A stretch of DNA of 64,000 bases from Meandrina meandrites. Taxonomy: Eukaryota; Cnidaria; Anthozoa; Scleractinia; Meandrinidae. Under the pieces are notes generated by a model. The model had not been told where the DNA came from and searched no databases. It was given only the letters and a program-made list of their open reading frames with translations. Positions within the stretch are counted from its first letter, which is position 1; each line of letters opens with the position of its first letter. The stretch spans positions 34,054,750-34,118,749 of the forward strand of contig OY855905.1 of NCBI GenBank assembly GCA_963693305.1, written 5' to 3'. This document shows positions 1-14,200 of this stretch, piece after piece. Made by a program: the position numbers and the translations under genes.

Positions 1-3000
1 CAGCAGTTTAGATCTGATATTCCACAGCAGAACATCACAATGAATGGCATGCCAGATATGTCAGGACAGGCCTTTCCTGAAATCGCACCAGCCTTCCCGC
101 AGTACACTCCCCAAAGTGAGGCTCTGACACAAAACCCTACAGACGACTTCGCGGCAAGTGAGTATATCACGGGCTAAAAGCCAACTCTGAAGTCTATAAA
201 AAGGACGTTATGAGAAATTATCTACAAAACATAGAACGTATTTCATTTCAAAGTAGTGCTGGTAATAGAAGGTCACCTTTGACCTTCTGGTAGTTTTTAA
301 AGCAAGCAAGTGACAAAACCACGAAAGAGTGAAGGAGATTATCTTGTAACCTTTCTTAGAAACAACAACAACAACAACAACAAATTAAAAACATAAACAG
401 ATAGCTAGATCACACAAGGCTCGATGTACATGATTTACATCCCAAAAAAATTAACTGAATTTTGTTGTCGTTATTTCCTGATTAACAGGGAGCCAGATTG
501 TACAAAGTCAGGCAACACAACAGCAACAACAAGGTATGTGACTCTGTGTTGTTCAGTCTCAGCTGAAAATTTTTTTGAAAGCCTTAGCGTTGCACTTATT
601 TGACAAATCGTAATAGAGAAAAACATTGCCTACCAAATATCAGCTTATTTCCTTTCAAACTTTGCGTCTTCTAATTATCTAATACACGACCGACTGATAC
701 GAGTTTTTCCAAACTGAACATTAAATAATGGTTTTATCAACTGTTGATAAGTAGGATAAAGCGACTTCTTCGATCGACAGTGAAAGCGTGTTCAGAAAAA
801 GAAAACAACATCAAGCCATGACCTACGCGCGGCTCCTCTTGTAAAATAACATTCTTTTCTACAATAAATTGAAATTGCTTTTATCTTTTGCTCTCTTATT
901 ACTTCTGCTCCTAACTATACTCAGCAAAGTGAATCCAGCGGCCTTTATGTGTACTTTTTTTGCTGATGCTGATGCTTTCACTGAACGATGCTTGCTTTTC
1001 TTAGAATGCAATATCCGAAGGCACCATGAACACTGCCACCACTACCAACACCACTTCCAACAATAACAACGGCACATCGCAACCACCACAAATACACCAA
1101 CAGTTATTCCTATTCCCTGTTATTCCATCTGCTTCTTGGTGCTACTCCTGATCTTTTTTACTTAACTTGAAGCTTCCACCCACATTTATAAGTGTCAATT
1201 TCACTGTTGTTCCACCGTGACGACTCATACCCCACTGGACCTTAGCGTCATTAATATTTAAAAAATCCCACCTTCAATCGCTTTGTAAGATGTAAAGTTG
1301 ATCCTTGTTAAATATTTCTTCTTCTACATCTCTCTCTTTTTTCTTCTGCTACGTTTTCCATTTTCAGCATCTCCATAGTTTCTTCAGGTATTGCCTTCTG
1401 CTCTGCGTATATAATTTTTAACATTTTTGACGCCGGCCGCTTTCTTTGCATTCAGAAAAACAAATCCTACTCCAAATAGATAAGTTTACTGAAAATATGA
1501 CCATTAAATTTCCTACACAGTGACATACCGAATACCATTCAATGTTCGCCTCGTATACTGTAATCTTGGCGAAAGGAGAGCTTGCATACTCAAGAAATGT
1601 AAATGCGACTTTCATATTGATAAAAATATCCTTAACACTGGTAGCCTTATTGAATCGGAGCCGGCAAGATTAAGATCAGCGTCATCATACAGAGAAATGG
1701 CCGTTGCCCTCAGACAACCGGATGAGCCATGTGGCGTTTTGTACAACTGCGTCAAAAACGATTTGCGGAAGTTCCTTATCCTTCTTATCAACAAACTATC
1801 AATATAAAGAAGTTTAAATTTCGCGTTTTGTTACGAGGAAACAACGTTTCTAACATCAGATTTCCATCTTTCTAACAACCAATAGGCGATCAGGAAAGCA
1901 GCCTGAGAGAGTTAAGAAGTTACTTTCCCGAGGACGAGTAACTATGGGTCGCAATGGAGTTAGCCTGTCAATAAAAACAAGCTATGCTAGCAATCCCGCC
2001 GTCAGCAATACAGTATACGACGGACTTGTTTCAACAACACAACATGACGAGATCAACAGTTTCTTTACATTAAATTAAAACTAATAGTCATATCAAATAA
2101 GTGCAAAGAAAGACTACGGGAATAGGGAAACGTTAATTTCGAAAAATATAATGTGAAGTTATTGTTTATGATTTAACACTGTTACTTCTTCCTTTTTATA
2201 AATATAATAAAGGAAGTGATATTTTCATACACCCTTTTCTGTGAAGTGGCATTTACTTTAATGAGCCATTGCTGAGTTGATATTTTGTCTCAGCTTCAAA
2301 GCGAGGCCTGGTTTGAAACCTTTCTGTTCATCTAAACTCATTTTATATGAAATGTTTTTCCCGATCTCGTTTTAATACATGGGCAAAATTTAACTTGATA
2401 ATGGCTTATTACCCTGTCAGTTCCTAAGATCAACAACGATATAATTTTTTGGCGAAAGTTGGGCGTTATGTTAATATTGTAGATGAGATAATCAGGTACT
2501 TTATCAAAATAAACTACCTGCTTTTGAGGGGTAAGAACTAAGTTGGTTGGAAAAGAGGATTCACTTTGTCTCGTCTGTTGGACATTATATTAGAGAAAAA
2601 GTTTACTCTTTTAATTAATTTGAAAAGCCTTCCACACTTCTAGCCCGAAACTGACAATGACCATTCCAGTAATCTCCTTAGAACAGACTTATGGCACGCT
2701 AATTTTGGCATGAATAGGATATTGAGCACCTGCGCTGAAATTGAGTTTTGTTTGGTGACCACTTTCTTAGTTTGACTTTTTTTTTATTCCACGGGTGAAT
2801 ATATTTAATTCTATTTGCAGATTGCACTTAAGTGTCATTTATGACTCGGATCAAATTCACAGTTGTTCCCGGTTAAAATGTTTGCAAGTTAAGTTATTTC
2901 TTAAATGACGGTCCCGTGAATTCGTAAGCAGTCCCAAGAAATCTTGAAGAAAAAAAAATTGCCGTTAAAAATATATTCCAAACTTAAGTTTATTAAAAGC

Positions 3001-5697
3001 TCAGTGAGAAATGTTCATGGGTTTGGAAAAAATGAAAGAATCGGCCATTTTGATGATTGAATTCCCGTGTGCAGTCATCTTATGACGTCACACGTACGGA
3101 CTTCTCCTGTTAGAACAACAAAACAGCTGTCGTTTTCTGATAAAAACAGGGATAACTGTATGACAGTTTAACATCCTAAATAACGCCGGTCAGCTTCAAA
3201 ACCCCAAATGGCTGGCAGTAAAGAAAAAAGCATTCTGTTTCTTTCGATGGCTCCTAATGCAATCTAAAAATAGAGTTGGAAGATTCACCTTGGCCCCTGC
3301 AGGTGACTCACACCTTAAATAATCTGGTTGGTTTTATGCATAGGGAATTGGGACTCTACTAAAAGTCCTATTCAGGCCTGAAAGAATTGGATTGTTATAA
3401 TTGAGTGTGAGCCCGCGGTGTACCTAACCAGTGGTCTTTCCTTGCACTATGTCAAACTGATTACTTATTTAAAGGGACTTTGTCACGGATTTTAACAGAT
3501 TTTTGAACAGCCAAAATTTATATTTGTGTCGAAGGAAACCAAAAAATAATAGTCCATTTCTATTAACAATTGCTATAGTAGAGCACCAAAACTGTTAACA
3601 AGCGTCTTTAGCTGCAGATGGTTAGGATGAAAATGGATTACAACTTGAAAGGTTTAGCTAAACTTTTCAAGTTGTTTCCTCATGCCTACAAAAAAAATCG
3701 ATATTTATAGCCGTAGTTAGATTTCTATCCACATATTAAGGTTACGTCTTCCTTTGGATGTTCCAAGTTAATGATTTTCATGGGGTAAGTTGCCTACCAC
3801 TAATTTTAGAACAGTTTAGAACAAAAATCTGCGAAATCCCCGTGACAGAGCTCCTTTAAGACTAACCGTAAACATTTTTCTCCGAAGTGAATCGGGTAAA
3901 AAGGTATAAGGACTTCCAAACCATAATTGAATTGTGTTGACGTTTAAATTCATTAGAGTCGATTCATTGTTCATAATGCACGGTCAAGAGGCTTTTGGCC
4001 CAGAATCCAGTTTACAAATTGAACTGCACAAGTTAAATTTCTTTGCTGCTTCTTTTTATACTAAAACGAAGCTAGGAATGTCACATTATCACCAAGCGAT
4101 TTTACGAATAGTTTTCATTTTTGGGGGATTGCCACATCTTACAATTGGTTTTACAAACCATGGCAAGTAAATCAATTTGTATAAAAAGACGCTATTTAGC
4201 TGTAAATATTTCTCACTTTACCACAACAATTCGCGTTTTGCGTTGAATGCAATTGATTTTCCTGTATCAAATTGTTTTAATTCGGTATCCTTGCTATCCA
4301 ATGGGAAGGCACATTTACCAACATTTTGGTGTTATTTTTAAGTTATGTATAGGCATGCGAAAAACATGATTGTATTGTCGGTGTTCGAAGTGAACATCTG
4401 TAGGTATATATTTGGTTATGTAAAATAAAGCGGTAGGTTTTGTGTTATTGAGTGGAATGTCTTTTGTTCTTTAGTCTACTGAATAAGGCTACTTACTATT
4501 AAACTTTATTAATAATATACTTAAATAAATCTATTAGAAGAGCAAAAGATCTTTACATCCCAACAAGATCTCTTTGCCTTCTAGAACAAACATTTAAATC
4601 ATATGTTATAAGATTGAACTTTATTTATTCATTTTACCAATTACCTGTTTTGGGGTAGTTATGGTGTAAGTTATGGCTTGATGTTTGTTTTCTTTAGTTC
4701 AAAGACGGAAAACGTCAATTGATCACTTTAAAACAAGTCAATCGCCTCAAAATCGTATGTTCATGTACATCAGTGGAAGTACTTCGAAGAACTGAAACTT
4801 GGCTGTTAATTTAATGAATATTACCATGTTAGGTGTCTCAACGACAGGTGACCAAAGATCAACAGACAGCCCGGACTGATCAACTAATTCAACTTTTATT
4901 TTTCGTTGCTACATTGTCAAATATATTATATAAATTGGGTAAAATAAAGTAAAGGCGTTGCAAACAGTCATAATACCATAATTCAAAATATAAAAAGATT
5001 AACCAGCTCAATACTTACCCTCGTTTTTCAAAATAACACTGTTGGCCAGATCGTTTATCATTTCTTCTGTGAAGGAAAGCTAGAAAATTGCCATAGGCTG
5101 TTAGCAATATCCCTGTGTATTTTGCCCCAGAATGTCTTTACTGCTTGAAGGAAGTGAGACGTGGGATGACGTAGCTTCCGAACACCGACGTATTTCCGGT
5201 GAAGACACGTGTCAGCAAGAAATACGACTGCATGCGTTCGCAGGCTGGGGATGGCGACGATTTTGTGTTGATTGCCATGCAATTCACAAACAAAATCCTT
5301 GCTACCGTCGCGCCTCGCGTCTATTAAATTTTTTGTAAACATACATTAGGGACATGGAAAAAAGTCGAATAACCTTTAATTACGCGCTATAACTTTAATA
5401 AACTGAAAATTATAACAAAACAAAATAACAACAATAACAGTTATTTATATAACGCAATTAAATGTTTGATGCATGATGCTCCTGACTTACTCACTGCATT
5501 AGGTTTACTTGCACGTCTCACGCCACAGCAAGGCAACTCTACTTCCGCTGATTTTAAAAACGCCATCCCGGGAGGTAGTTTAGGAGTGGTAGTGTCAAAT
5601 CACAAACCGCTCCCAGGTTCTTTTCCGTTGTCACTGCGCAAGATCGTTCCCGGCATGGCTCAGAAGAAGGATGAATTGTACAAACAAGTACAAGAAG
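1..5697 (+). CDS. N-terminal exons 1-3 of the giant gene (Gln/Pro-rich, disordered)
   Basis: Exon 1-157 is open from the window edge and ends at a GTGAGT donor in phase 1. It encodes a Gln/Pro/Asn-rich stretch with no recognisable fold. Exon 489-533 (15 codons) is Gln-rich. Exon 5533-5697 (55 codons) is proposed because its acceptor and its GTTAGG donor both give phase 1, matching the flanking introns, and because its Ser/Gly/Pro-rich composition resembles the neighbouring exons. A competing acceptor at 5527-5528 would give the wrong phase. Exon 3 is the least secure of the three; if it is not used, exon 2 splices directly to 10232 with the frame kept. Confidence 0.65.
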
Positions 5698-8181
5698 GTT
5701 AGGGCATGTTGACGCACAGGCACACCAACACTCATAGGGACTTTTTAACTTGGCAGTCATTCAATAATCTTAGATGTTTCGGATACAAGAAATCAGTAAT
5801 GAGTAGGGAAACCTATTTTGTGCAACGTATCTGGGTAACAAACGTGAGTGTCCACCAAATATCACTGATTAATCTCGGAGATAAATGCCAACCTAGTGGT
5901 TTTAACTGCGCACGAATGAAGTATGTGGATTATTGATTTCTGTAGTGATAAATCAGCGCGTTTGGTTTCTTTTACTCTTAAGGGTGTAGTGCTTTTCTTC
6001 ACTTTTTTTTTGGCAAACGAATTCGTAACGTTGATATTTTTTAAGATAAGCAACCTTCGAGTGCGGTTTACTTTACTAAATGGTTGCATTCGTTAACTCC
6101 TTTAGAGTTCCGCATTTCCTTCTTATTCTTATTAAGGTTAGAACGGTAAAAAGGCGATCTGAATGAAAGCGAAAGTTTCAAGTTCATAAAAGTATGTTGT
6201 TGCTGCCCAGACACAGCGCACAAATGTTTCAAGATAAAAAACAAATTGTTACCTTGTTACTATGAATTAGTGATTATTTTACACGGCATGGATAACAAAA
6301 ATAAAAAGTAAAAAGTCTCTCTGAGTTGCAATCTAAATGACATCGACTTGACCGTTGACTATATTTTGATACTCCTGATTCTGATAATACATGTTATAAG
6401 CCCACTTGAAAAAATAAGCAAATGGGATTTTCGTTATTGCATTTACCGTAAAAGCTCTATTAAATCCCCCTCTCTTTTAAGGACGTTGAAAACAAGGGAA
6501 CATTGCGCTTTTTAAGGTATTCATCCACCACGTTTAGTTATAACTGCTGCTAGTTTGTAAAAAATGTGCCACTAAAATAATAATAAATTCTACTTTATTT
6601 CTTCTAAATGTATTTAGACTGATGTAAGATTTCAAATAAGCCTCCTCCTCTCAAATAAGCCCTACTCTGTATTAAGCTCCCCACCCCACCCCCACCAAGC
6701 CCCCTCTCCTTCCTCCTCAAAAGGTTTAAAAAAGTAATCAGCCCCCCTGGGGACTCGATAGAGCTTTTACGGTAATTTCAGTAATTTTTAATTCGCTGTT
6801 TCAAACTCCAGCTGTTTGCAATGGCATGTGATGCTTTAAAGATGGTTTCGGAAAATAGCAAAGACTTGGGTTGACTGAACTATTTAAGAAAATCTAAACC
6901 CTTGAGGGAGTGCAAAACAATGTAGTTGGTAATATACTCCAGAGAACCTCCACATCTTCATACGCTTTGTTCAAGGTGGCATCCTCTTTGCTTATTCTCA
7001 ATGACAAACTCTTAAACAGGTAAACAACCATCAAAAGACTCCCTTGTTCTACCACCAACTGTTACAGCTGACAATACAGCGACAGTTCATGATTCCCCCA
7101 GCTAATTTTATTCCATATGCATTTGCAAAGAAACGTGATACCTACGTTTATAATCCATCAAATATTTTTCGCGCGCGCGATTGGTCTAAACACGTCACGT
7201 GATGCAGCCAAAACTGGGGAATATTTAACAATTATTCCATGAGCCCGCGTTGGATACGAGGTGGTAAATAGCCAACTCGGCGCGAAGCGCCGAGTTGGCT
7301 ATAACCACTCGTATCCAACAAGGGCGAATGGAATAATTGTTTTATTAAATTCTTCTTTAGTATAAATCAACTGGACATTTCATTTTGATGTAAACGAAGT
7401 GATAGTATGAGGAGGCGGGAAAATTTGTGGCGCGGTGTTCACTTTTTGAGTTGAATGAAACACGCGAGGAGAGCCAGCGAGAGAGTTTTCTTCTGAAGAT
7501 TTTCCTCGGAAAATCTCCTCGTAAATCGTCTTTTCATCCTGGAAAATTGTGACAACAATTAAGGTTTACGGGAAGATCCGAAGCAATAGCTTTCCTGGAA
7601 ATTATACGCCTTGTGCAAGACGAGCGAAGCAAGTGTTTACACATTGTACTTGTTTACGGCTCCACGGCTATCATCAAGACCACTACATTATGCTGAAACG
7701 AAATTGCACTCAGATTCGATGAAGTTTATTGAAGTATAAAAGGACAAGATCAAGATTGAAAGGTAACAAACTTAACTGAAGTCCTGAACCTAATTTTACG
7801 TCGAACACTGAATGAAATTGTGTCAGTTTTCTGGTCTTCCCGTAAATTATTTGCTGCTTTTCTTCTTCGTTTAGTCGCTCTTGTTGTACATTTACAAGTA
7901 TTTTAATTAAACATTTCGCATCAATCCTTTCAGTTTTACGTAGTTGAGTCAACTATGGCATTTTGTGGTATTTGTGTGGTTTTAGCGAAGGCACTGTCGA
8001 TTATTTCTTGTATAAGCTTATAAACCTCGCCAAATTTGCCATTTTTCTGATGGAACTTTCGCTTCCCGCAGGAAAATTTTTAAACTGAGTGGCACTTGCC
8101 GCACTCGTTTCCCATATAAGGTCAAACTCAGATATAATGGCTGATAACCGAGATCTAGTGAACCAATCAGAAAGTTAGAAT

Positions 8182-8212
<31 letters not shown>

Positions 8213-11200
8213 AACAATTATTCTTTGAAATCGAGGTGAATAGCGGCAGAATATTTACCGAGCCGCGTAGCGGCGAGGTAAATATTCTGCCGCTATTCAC
8301 CGAGATTGAAAAGAATAATTGTTTTAGTATATACACACGAAGTGATCTCAAAACAGACAATCTAGGCATTTTCAAAAGGAAACCTATGAAAGGCAATTTT
8401 ATTGACGTCTAATTTGACGTCTCAATTCATGCGTGAAACACGTACAAAACTATTTACAGATTCTTTTAACATGGCAAATACACAATCTTCGATAAAATCT
8501 TCGTCAAAATGGTCCTTTTACACAGTTCAAATCGGCAACTTTAATCGAAAGTCTGCTTGGAAATCGATAACTGATCAAACAAAGTTTTCGAAGTTATCGA
8601 GAAAGACTTGTTGTTTGGCTCGTTGCGAAGGTGCCTGTCAATGGCGGCTCGAATTGAGGTGAGTGTTTTTAATACCTTGTTGTAATATGACCTGTCTTGT
8701 TTTCTTGCGGAGATATAAAACTTCAATTCTTCTTTTTCTATTTCCTCGATTTCGGTGAGAAATTCGTTCTGTCTTCTGTCAGGCAAACCAGTCTACAAAA
8801 ATACTCGTAATGAGACAAATTGTAGTCGTGAAGATTAATTGCTGCCTATTTAGCGATAGGTCGAACTGATCACAGTAATTATCTCGATAAACAAACTGAA
8901 AAACACTTGTTTGCAAAACATGACTTCTTCACTTATCTTTAAAAACTTTTAAGCCAGAGTTCGTTGCCTTCTTGGTGTTTTCTGGCTCGCTGTCGTCTTT
9001 TATTTGCACTATTTTTGATTCCGAAGTGCTAGCGAAACGTGAGTTTACGCCGGCCATTTTGTTTCTGTTTTATGGGATAATGCATTATCCACTCGCTAGC
9101 GAGTGAATAATGCGGCATTAGCCCGAGATAGCGAACCAATCAGATTGCTGGAATAGCCAAGATCACTGAGTGTGTATATACTAACAGATGATATTCCCCA
9201 AGTGATATTCCCCAGTTTTTGAACTTTGCGATTTACGTCCGCACGTTTAGCTTTTATCCCGAGTAAATTGTTAAAATGAATAAAACTAAACTCTTTGAAC
9301 AGACTAATAATATTTTGAGCGCTGACAGGATTTCTTTGGCGTTTGAAAAGCTTTGAGAAAAGGTCTCCCAAAATGCGGCCTTGTAAACAAAATATTTGAA
9401 GGATAATAAACACAATAGCATCCATTTGACTTCAAAAATATGCACAGATATTTTTCCTTGGACATTATCTGTTCCTCGAAGCTCACAGTTTTCCTCGAGC
9501 TTTGCTCTCGGAAAACTGTTCGCTTCTCGGAACAGATAATGTCCGCGGACAAATATCCGTGCATATTTTCGCGCCAAATGGAGGCTATTGTTTATATAGT
9601 AAAATAATCAAATACTAAAGACGTATATTTTTGTAGCTATCGGTTTGATATTATTATTTTAAATATTTTAGCCATAAATAGACTTCCACATTCTGAAACA
9701 ACTTAACTCACTTCAGCAACTAAACCATGATGGAATCGATCACTTCATCTACAACAAATCAGCAATGTTTAATCTCTGTTTGTTTCATTTTCCATTTACA
9801 CTTTCAAGGACAGTTAGATTACTAAATTGCTCACATTTACAATCATTGCAAATTCATTCTTGTGTTTTTCATGTATACTTAGCTGTCGTCCTGAGCCATC
9901 AACGTCAATCACTCATTCAGTTATCCAAGAACTTACTCGTTTACTAACTTGTTCGCTCGTTCACACGCGTACTCAATTACTCATGAAATTTGGGTAAATT
10001 AAAAAATCATTAAGTCTGAGTCATTAAGTCATTCATAGCACTTAGCTTAAACATAGCTCAAACAGGGAAAACGTCACGGAATTCAGAATTCAGTGTATCG
10101 TCATTATTATTTTTATTGCTACTCAAAAGTTTCATCTTGTAGAGCCATTTCACCTAATTCCCTTGTACTGTTGTCCCTCCACGCTATGGGTTTGGCTAAA
10201 CATATTTCAATTGTGCATCCCTACAATTTAGAAATCAACAAGAGCACCGTTCCCTCTGGTTCCGTGGACTTGTTTGCCAGTCAGATGACCAACAATCCTG
10301 CGATCAGCAGTCCTGTCCCGCAACCGGCACAGATGAATCCAGGCGTGTCCCGCTCTAACCTCTTACCAGGTAACCAGTCTTCAGAGGGCACTGACTCCTA
10401 ACTCCATTCGAGTCTGCAACTGCCTCGTTGTCTAACCACACCGCTGGCTCACACAACAACAGATAACAGGCCACAACTGCACTTCGATACAGTTTAACGG
10501 GTCACTTTAAAAAAAGGTTACCAAGACCCGCACAGATGCTTCTAGTCTTAGTTTTTAAACCGTAGTCAGGAGATGGCATAGTTGATAAAAGTTGCTGATT
10601 TTGTCACTTACTTACATATTTTGGCAAGACGTTTCGGCTAACTCTGATGAAGGCTTAAGAGTTAACCGAAACTTCTTGCCAAAATATACAAGTCACTGAC
10701 AAAAACAGCAACTTTTATCAACTACCTTGTTATTATTATTGCACCTTTCAATGAGTCTGGCTAGTTAACAATAAAGATCTCATTCTAGTTGCAATGATTT
10801 ACCCCTTTTATACAGACACTAATACTCAGGGAACCAACAAACCTGCGATCAGCAATCCAGTCCCGCAACCCGCACAGATGAGTCAAGGCGCGTCCCGCTC
10901 AGACCTCCTACCAGGTAATGAATCCCATTTGAAGTATTTCTATATGTCATTCCAGGTCGGCTAATTACCTCTGAACTAGGCACAGAACAATAAATAACAG
11001 GTGGCAAAAGTACATACAGGTAAACACTTGAGAGGTTAGTGGAGGAAGAGGTTTAGAGATAAGTTTCCTTTAGGATCACAAGTGAGACATGAGACATGAG
11101 ACCAATTCCATGGCTATCGCAGAAAAATATAAAGGGGTAGATTGGAAATTGCTATTTAAGTTTGCTTACGTAAATTTCAAACTTGATATCACTTGCCTTT

Positions 11201-14200
11201 TTGGCGTCTAACACTTTCATGAACATTTTCGTTTATTAATAGCAAAACACTTCGTCTTTACTGGGTTTTGTATCAGTTGCATGTACTACCATCCAAGCCT
11301 TTTGGTGTAATCTAATTGACTTTTTCCTTAACAGTTTCTGACGCTTTACCAGCAGACAGTACTGAAAATGCAGCTGCTTCCATTAACGAAGCATTCACAA
11401 GTCCTTCGATACTGTCTCAGGACCAGCACTCTGCTGATCCTCTGTTTGGCTCACTGAATTCAAAAATCACCACTTCACTTGAAAGCGCAGATGAAACGCC
11501 AAGCGAAGATCCAATGGACAGTTTTTCCACTCCAGAAGTACAGATCTCGGGGAAAATCCCCAGTGGCGATAACATGGACAACGGAATCGCCGCCTCCGCT
11601 GGAGCCTTTCGAGGACAGGTTTCTAAACCAATTGGTAAGAAGTATTAAAACTAATGCTGTCCGACGTTTTGATGACGCTGCCATCATTATCAAGGCAAAG
11701 TGGATGGTGATAGAAGACACTGACATTTCCCACTTGGTTAAAACCTCCATGAGAAACATTTTTTTGTTATGAAAGTATTTATATGAAATATCATATATTT
11801 AAACTGAGGGAGAGAGATTTAACACATAACTTTTTTAACTTTTTACTTTCAGGCTTTCTTTTTTTTTCGCAACTGCCTATGTTGCATATATAACTGCGAT
11901 TATCTTTCATGTGTTATATTTAACTCTATAATTATCATAAATCCGGGCATAAATAGGGTGGGTAGTGGCATGGATAAGGTATTATCTTAAAATATTAAAT
12001 TGTGTAAATAAGTTCTTCATGCATTAGGATGTGGAAAAATGTTCACTACATGCTTTATTCCAATTATGCCTTGGCAGAAACATCCTCCGGCACGGAGAAA
12101 GGAACTGCAAAAGAAAAGATTTCAGCTCCAAGTTCGACAGCCTCAGTCCTTCCACCACTTCATCATAACGCGGAACAGGCTGAGAACCTACCACCACTGA
12201 ACCATGGAATAGAAATGGCTGGCGCGTTACCTCCACTTGACCACAACGTGGAAACGGCATCAAAATTGCCTCCACTGAATCATGGAATAGAAATGGCGGG
12301 TGCTCTACCTCCACTCAATCATAATATCGAGGCAGCATCAAGTTTGCCTCCACTGAACCACGCAAAGGAAACAGCTGAGAATTTACCACCTCTAATGCAC
12401 GGTATTGAACAGGCGAGCAATCTTCCACCGCTCAATCACGGGAGTGATGCCCTTCAAAGTTTTCATGGTCTGCCACCCTTGAATCATGGAATGAAAACGG
12501 CTGAAAACCTTCCATCATTGGATCATGGGATCGAAAGTAACGGTCTGCCGCCTTTAAATCACGGCAATGAAGAGGCGGCTATTTTGCCACCTCTTTTGCA
12601 TGGAGTGGAGCAGGCTCAACACTCTCCAAGTGCTAATTTTGAAAAGCAATCTTCACAAAATGTTGATGCTTTATCTGCCTTTACATCGCAGGTTGAACAT
12701 GCAGCCTCTTTAAGCGATAATGGTAAGCAACCTTATCCAAAGTTATCTTTAGACTTAAGTGGGGTGGGAAGAGATACTTTAGTAATGCCAAAAAGTTACA
12801 ATCATGCTGACTCTGGGAACTATCATGCACCTCAACAAGTTGTGAACCAATCATTTGCAAATAACGGAGATCATTTGATCAAGAATTACTACAATATGAT
12901 GAATCAGATACCAGTCGTTCAAGGAAAGGAGTTTGTAGATCGACCGTTGCCTGTTCCAAACGTTAAAAACGAAACAGTTAACGAGTCTGAAAACGAAAAA
13001 GAACTGCCACATTCAAAATGGGTTGAAAATGCTCAGTCAAAAGGTTTGGTTCCCTCTGCGTATGACGATACAACAGAGCTTCAAAATCTTCTTAGTGCTG
13101 ATCAAATCTCACAAGGTATGGTGCCTCCAACTACCGCAGCGAAGTTTGGAATCCCTGGCAAATCAGGTATAAATGTCTTGCTGAATTTCAAATTTTGTGG
13201 TAGAGTACAATTTTCCTCGTGGTTTTGGCAATATTCTATCAAATTTGAATATAGCCAAACAAACTTGAATATAGATTAATTTTGCATGTAAACAACATCT
13301 TGAAGAATACTAGGGAGTCATTTCGAAATAGAATAGAGATTTTTTTATTGGACACTCCAAAATTAGTTGGGTTGCAGCCGGAAAACACATGTTGATATTA
13401 TAAAAAATATATAGGCCTTGAACCACTTAAAACAACGCGTTTCGGTTTATTAGTCTAAAATTGAATTAAGAGCACAACATTGTCATCAAAAACAGGACCA
13501 GCAAAAGACCCGCTTGCGAATTTTCTCCGGATTTGGCAGGGAAATGCCACACACGATTCCAGTTCATACCCATCAAAGAACTGGCTCGATAACACCGACA
13601 ACAGGAACATGCCATTTGGAAACAGCGCTACCGCAAAACCAACTATAAAGAATAAAGATGTTTCAGGTAACGAAAAGAAGAAGTCATCCCTAAAGCAGGA
13701 AATTGCAAAAGAAAGAGCTGAAATTGTGGATTCGTTGGGGAAACTAGAGATGGGCTTAGAGGAAGCTCTTGCTGAAACAAGAGAACATGTTCCAACGCCG
13801 TCACCACCAGGTTACAACTTCGGAAACAGTCAACCGTTCCAAGTCCGAGTTCCTAGTCCTGGTCCATCTAACTTTCAAACGGTCAAGGATGGAAGAGTCG
13901 ATCCCTCCGCCATTCAATTTAACCCAAAGTTAAATAAACTAACTAGTACTGGGAATCCCCAAATTAATCCTCCTAAAATAACTGACGTTTCCCAGACCCG
14001 TGGTGTGGGAAGTAATCCAATAATTAATAATTATAATGCAGCACCGGGCAGGCCCCAGTACCCAACTTTACCTTACGTATCATATGTAAATCAACAAAAA
14101 GCTAATGATGAGTTCCAGAGACAACGTCTGGCGCCTAATCAAATAGCTAACGAATTGACATCAAATGTAAACCTGCAAACTCAAAGCCTGAGGTTTAATC

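Noticed and set aside
869..1066. Hydrophobic N-terminus resembling a signal peptide
   Set aside because: The start is not ATG (TTG), and it ends in a His-rich run without a donor leading to any known exon.
5058..5342. 94-codon minus-strand ORF
   Set aside because: No motif, splice context or conserved composition; overlaps an equally open ORF on the other strand.
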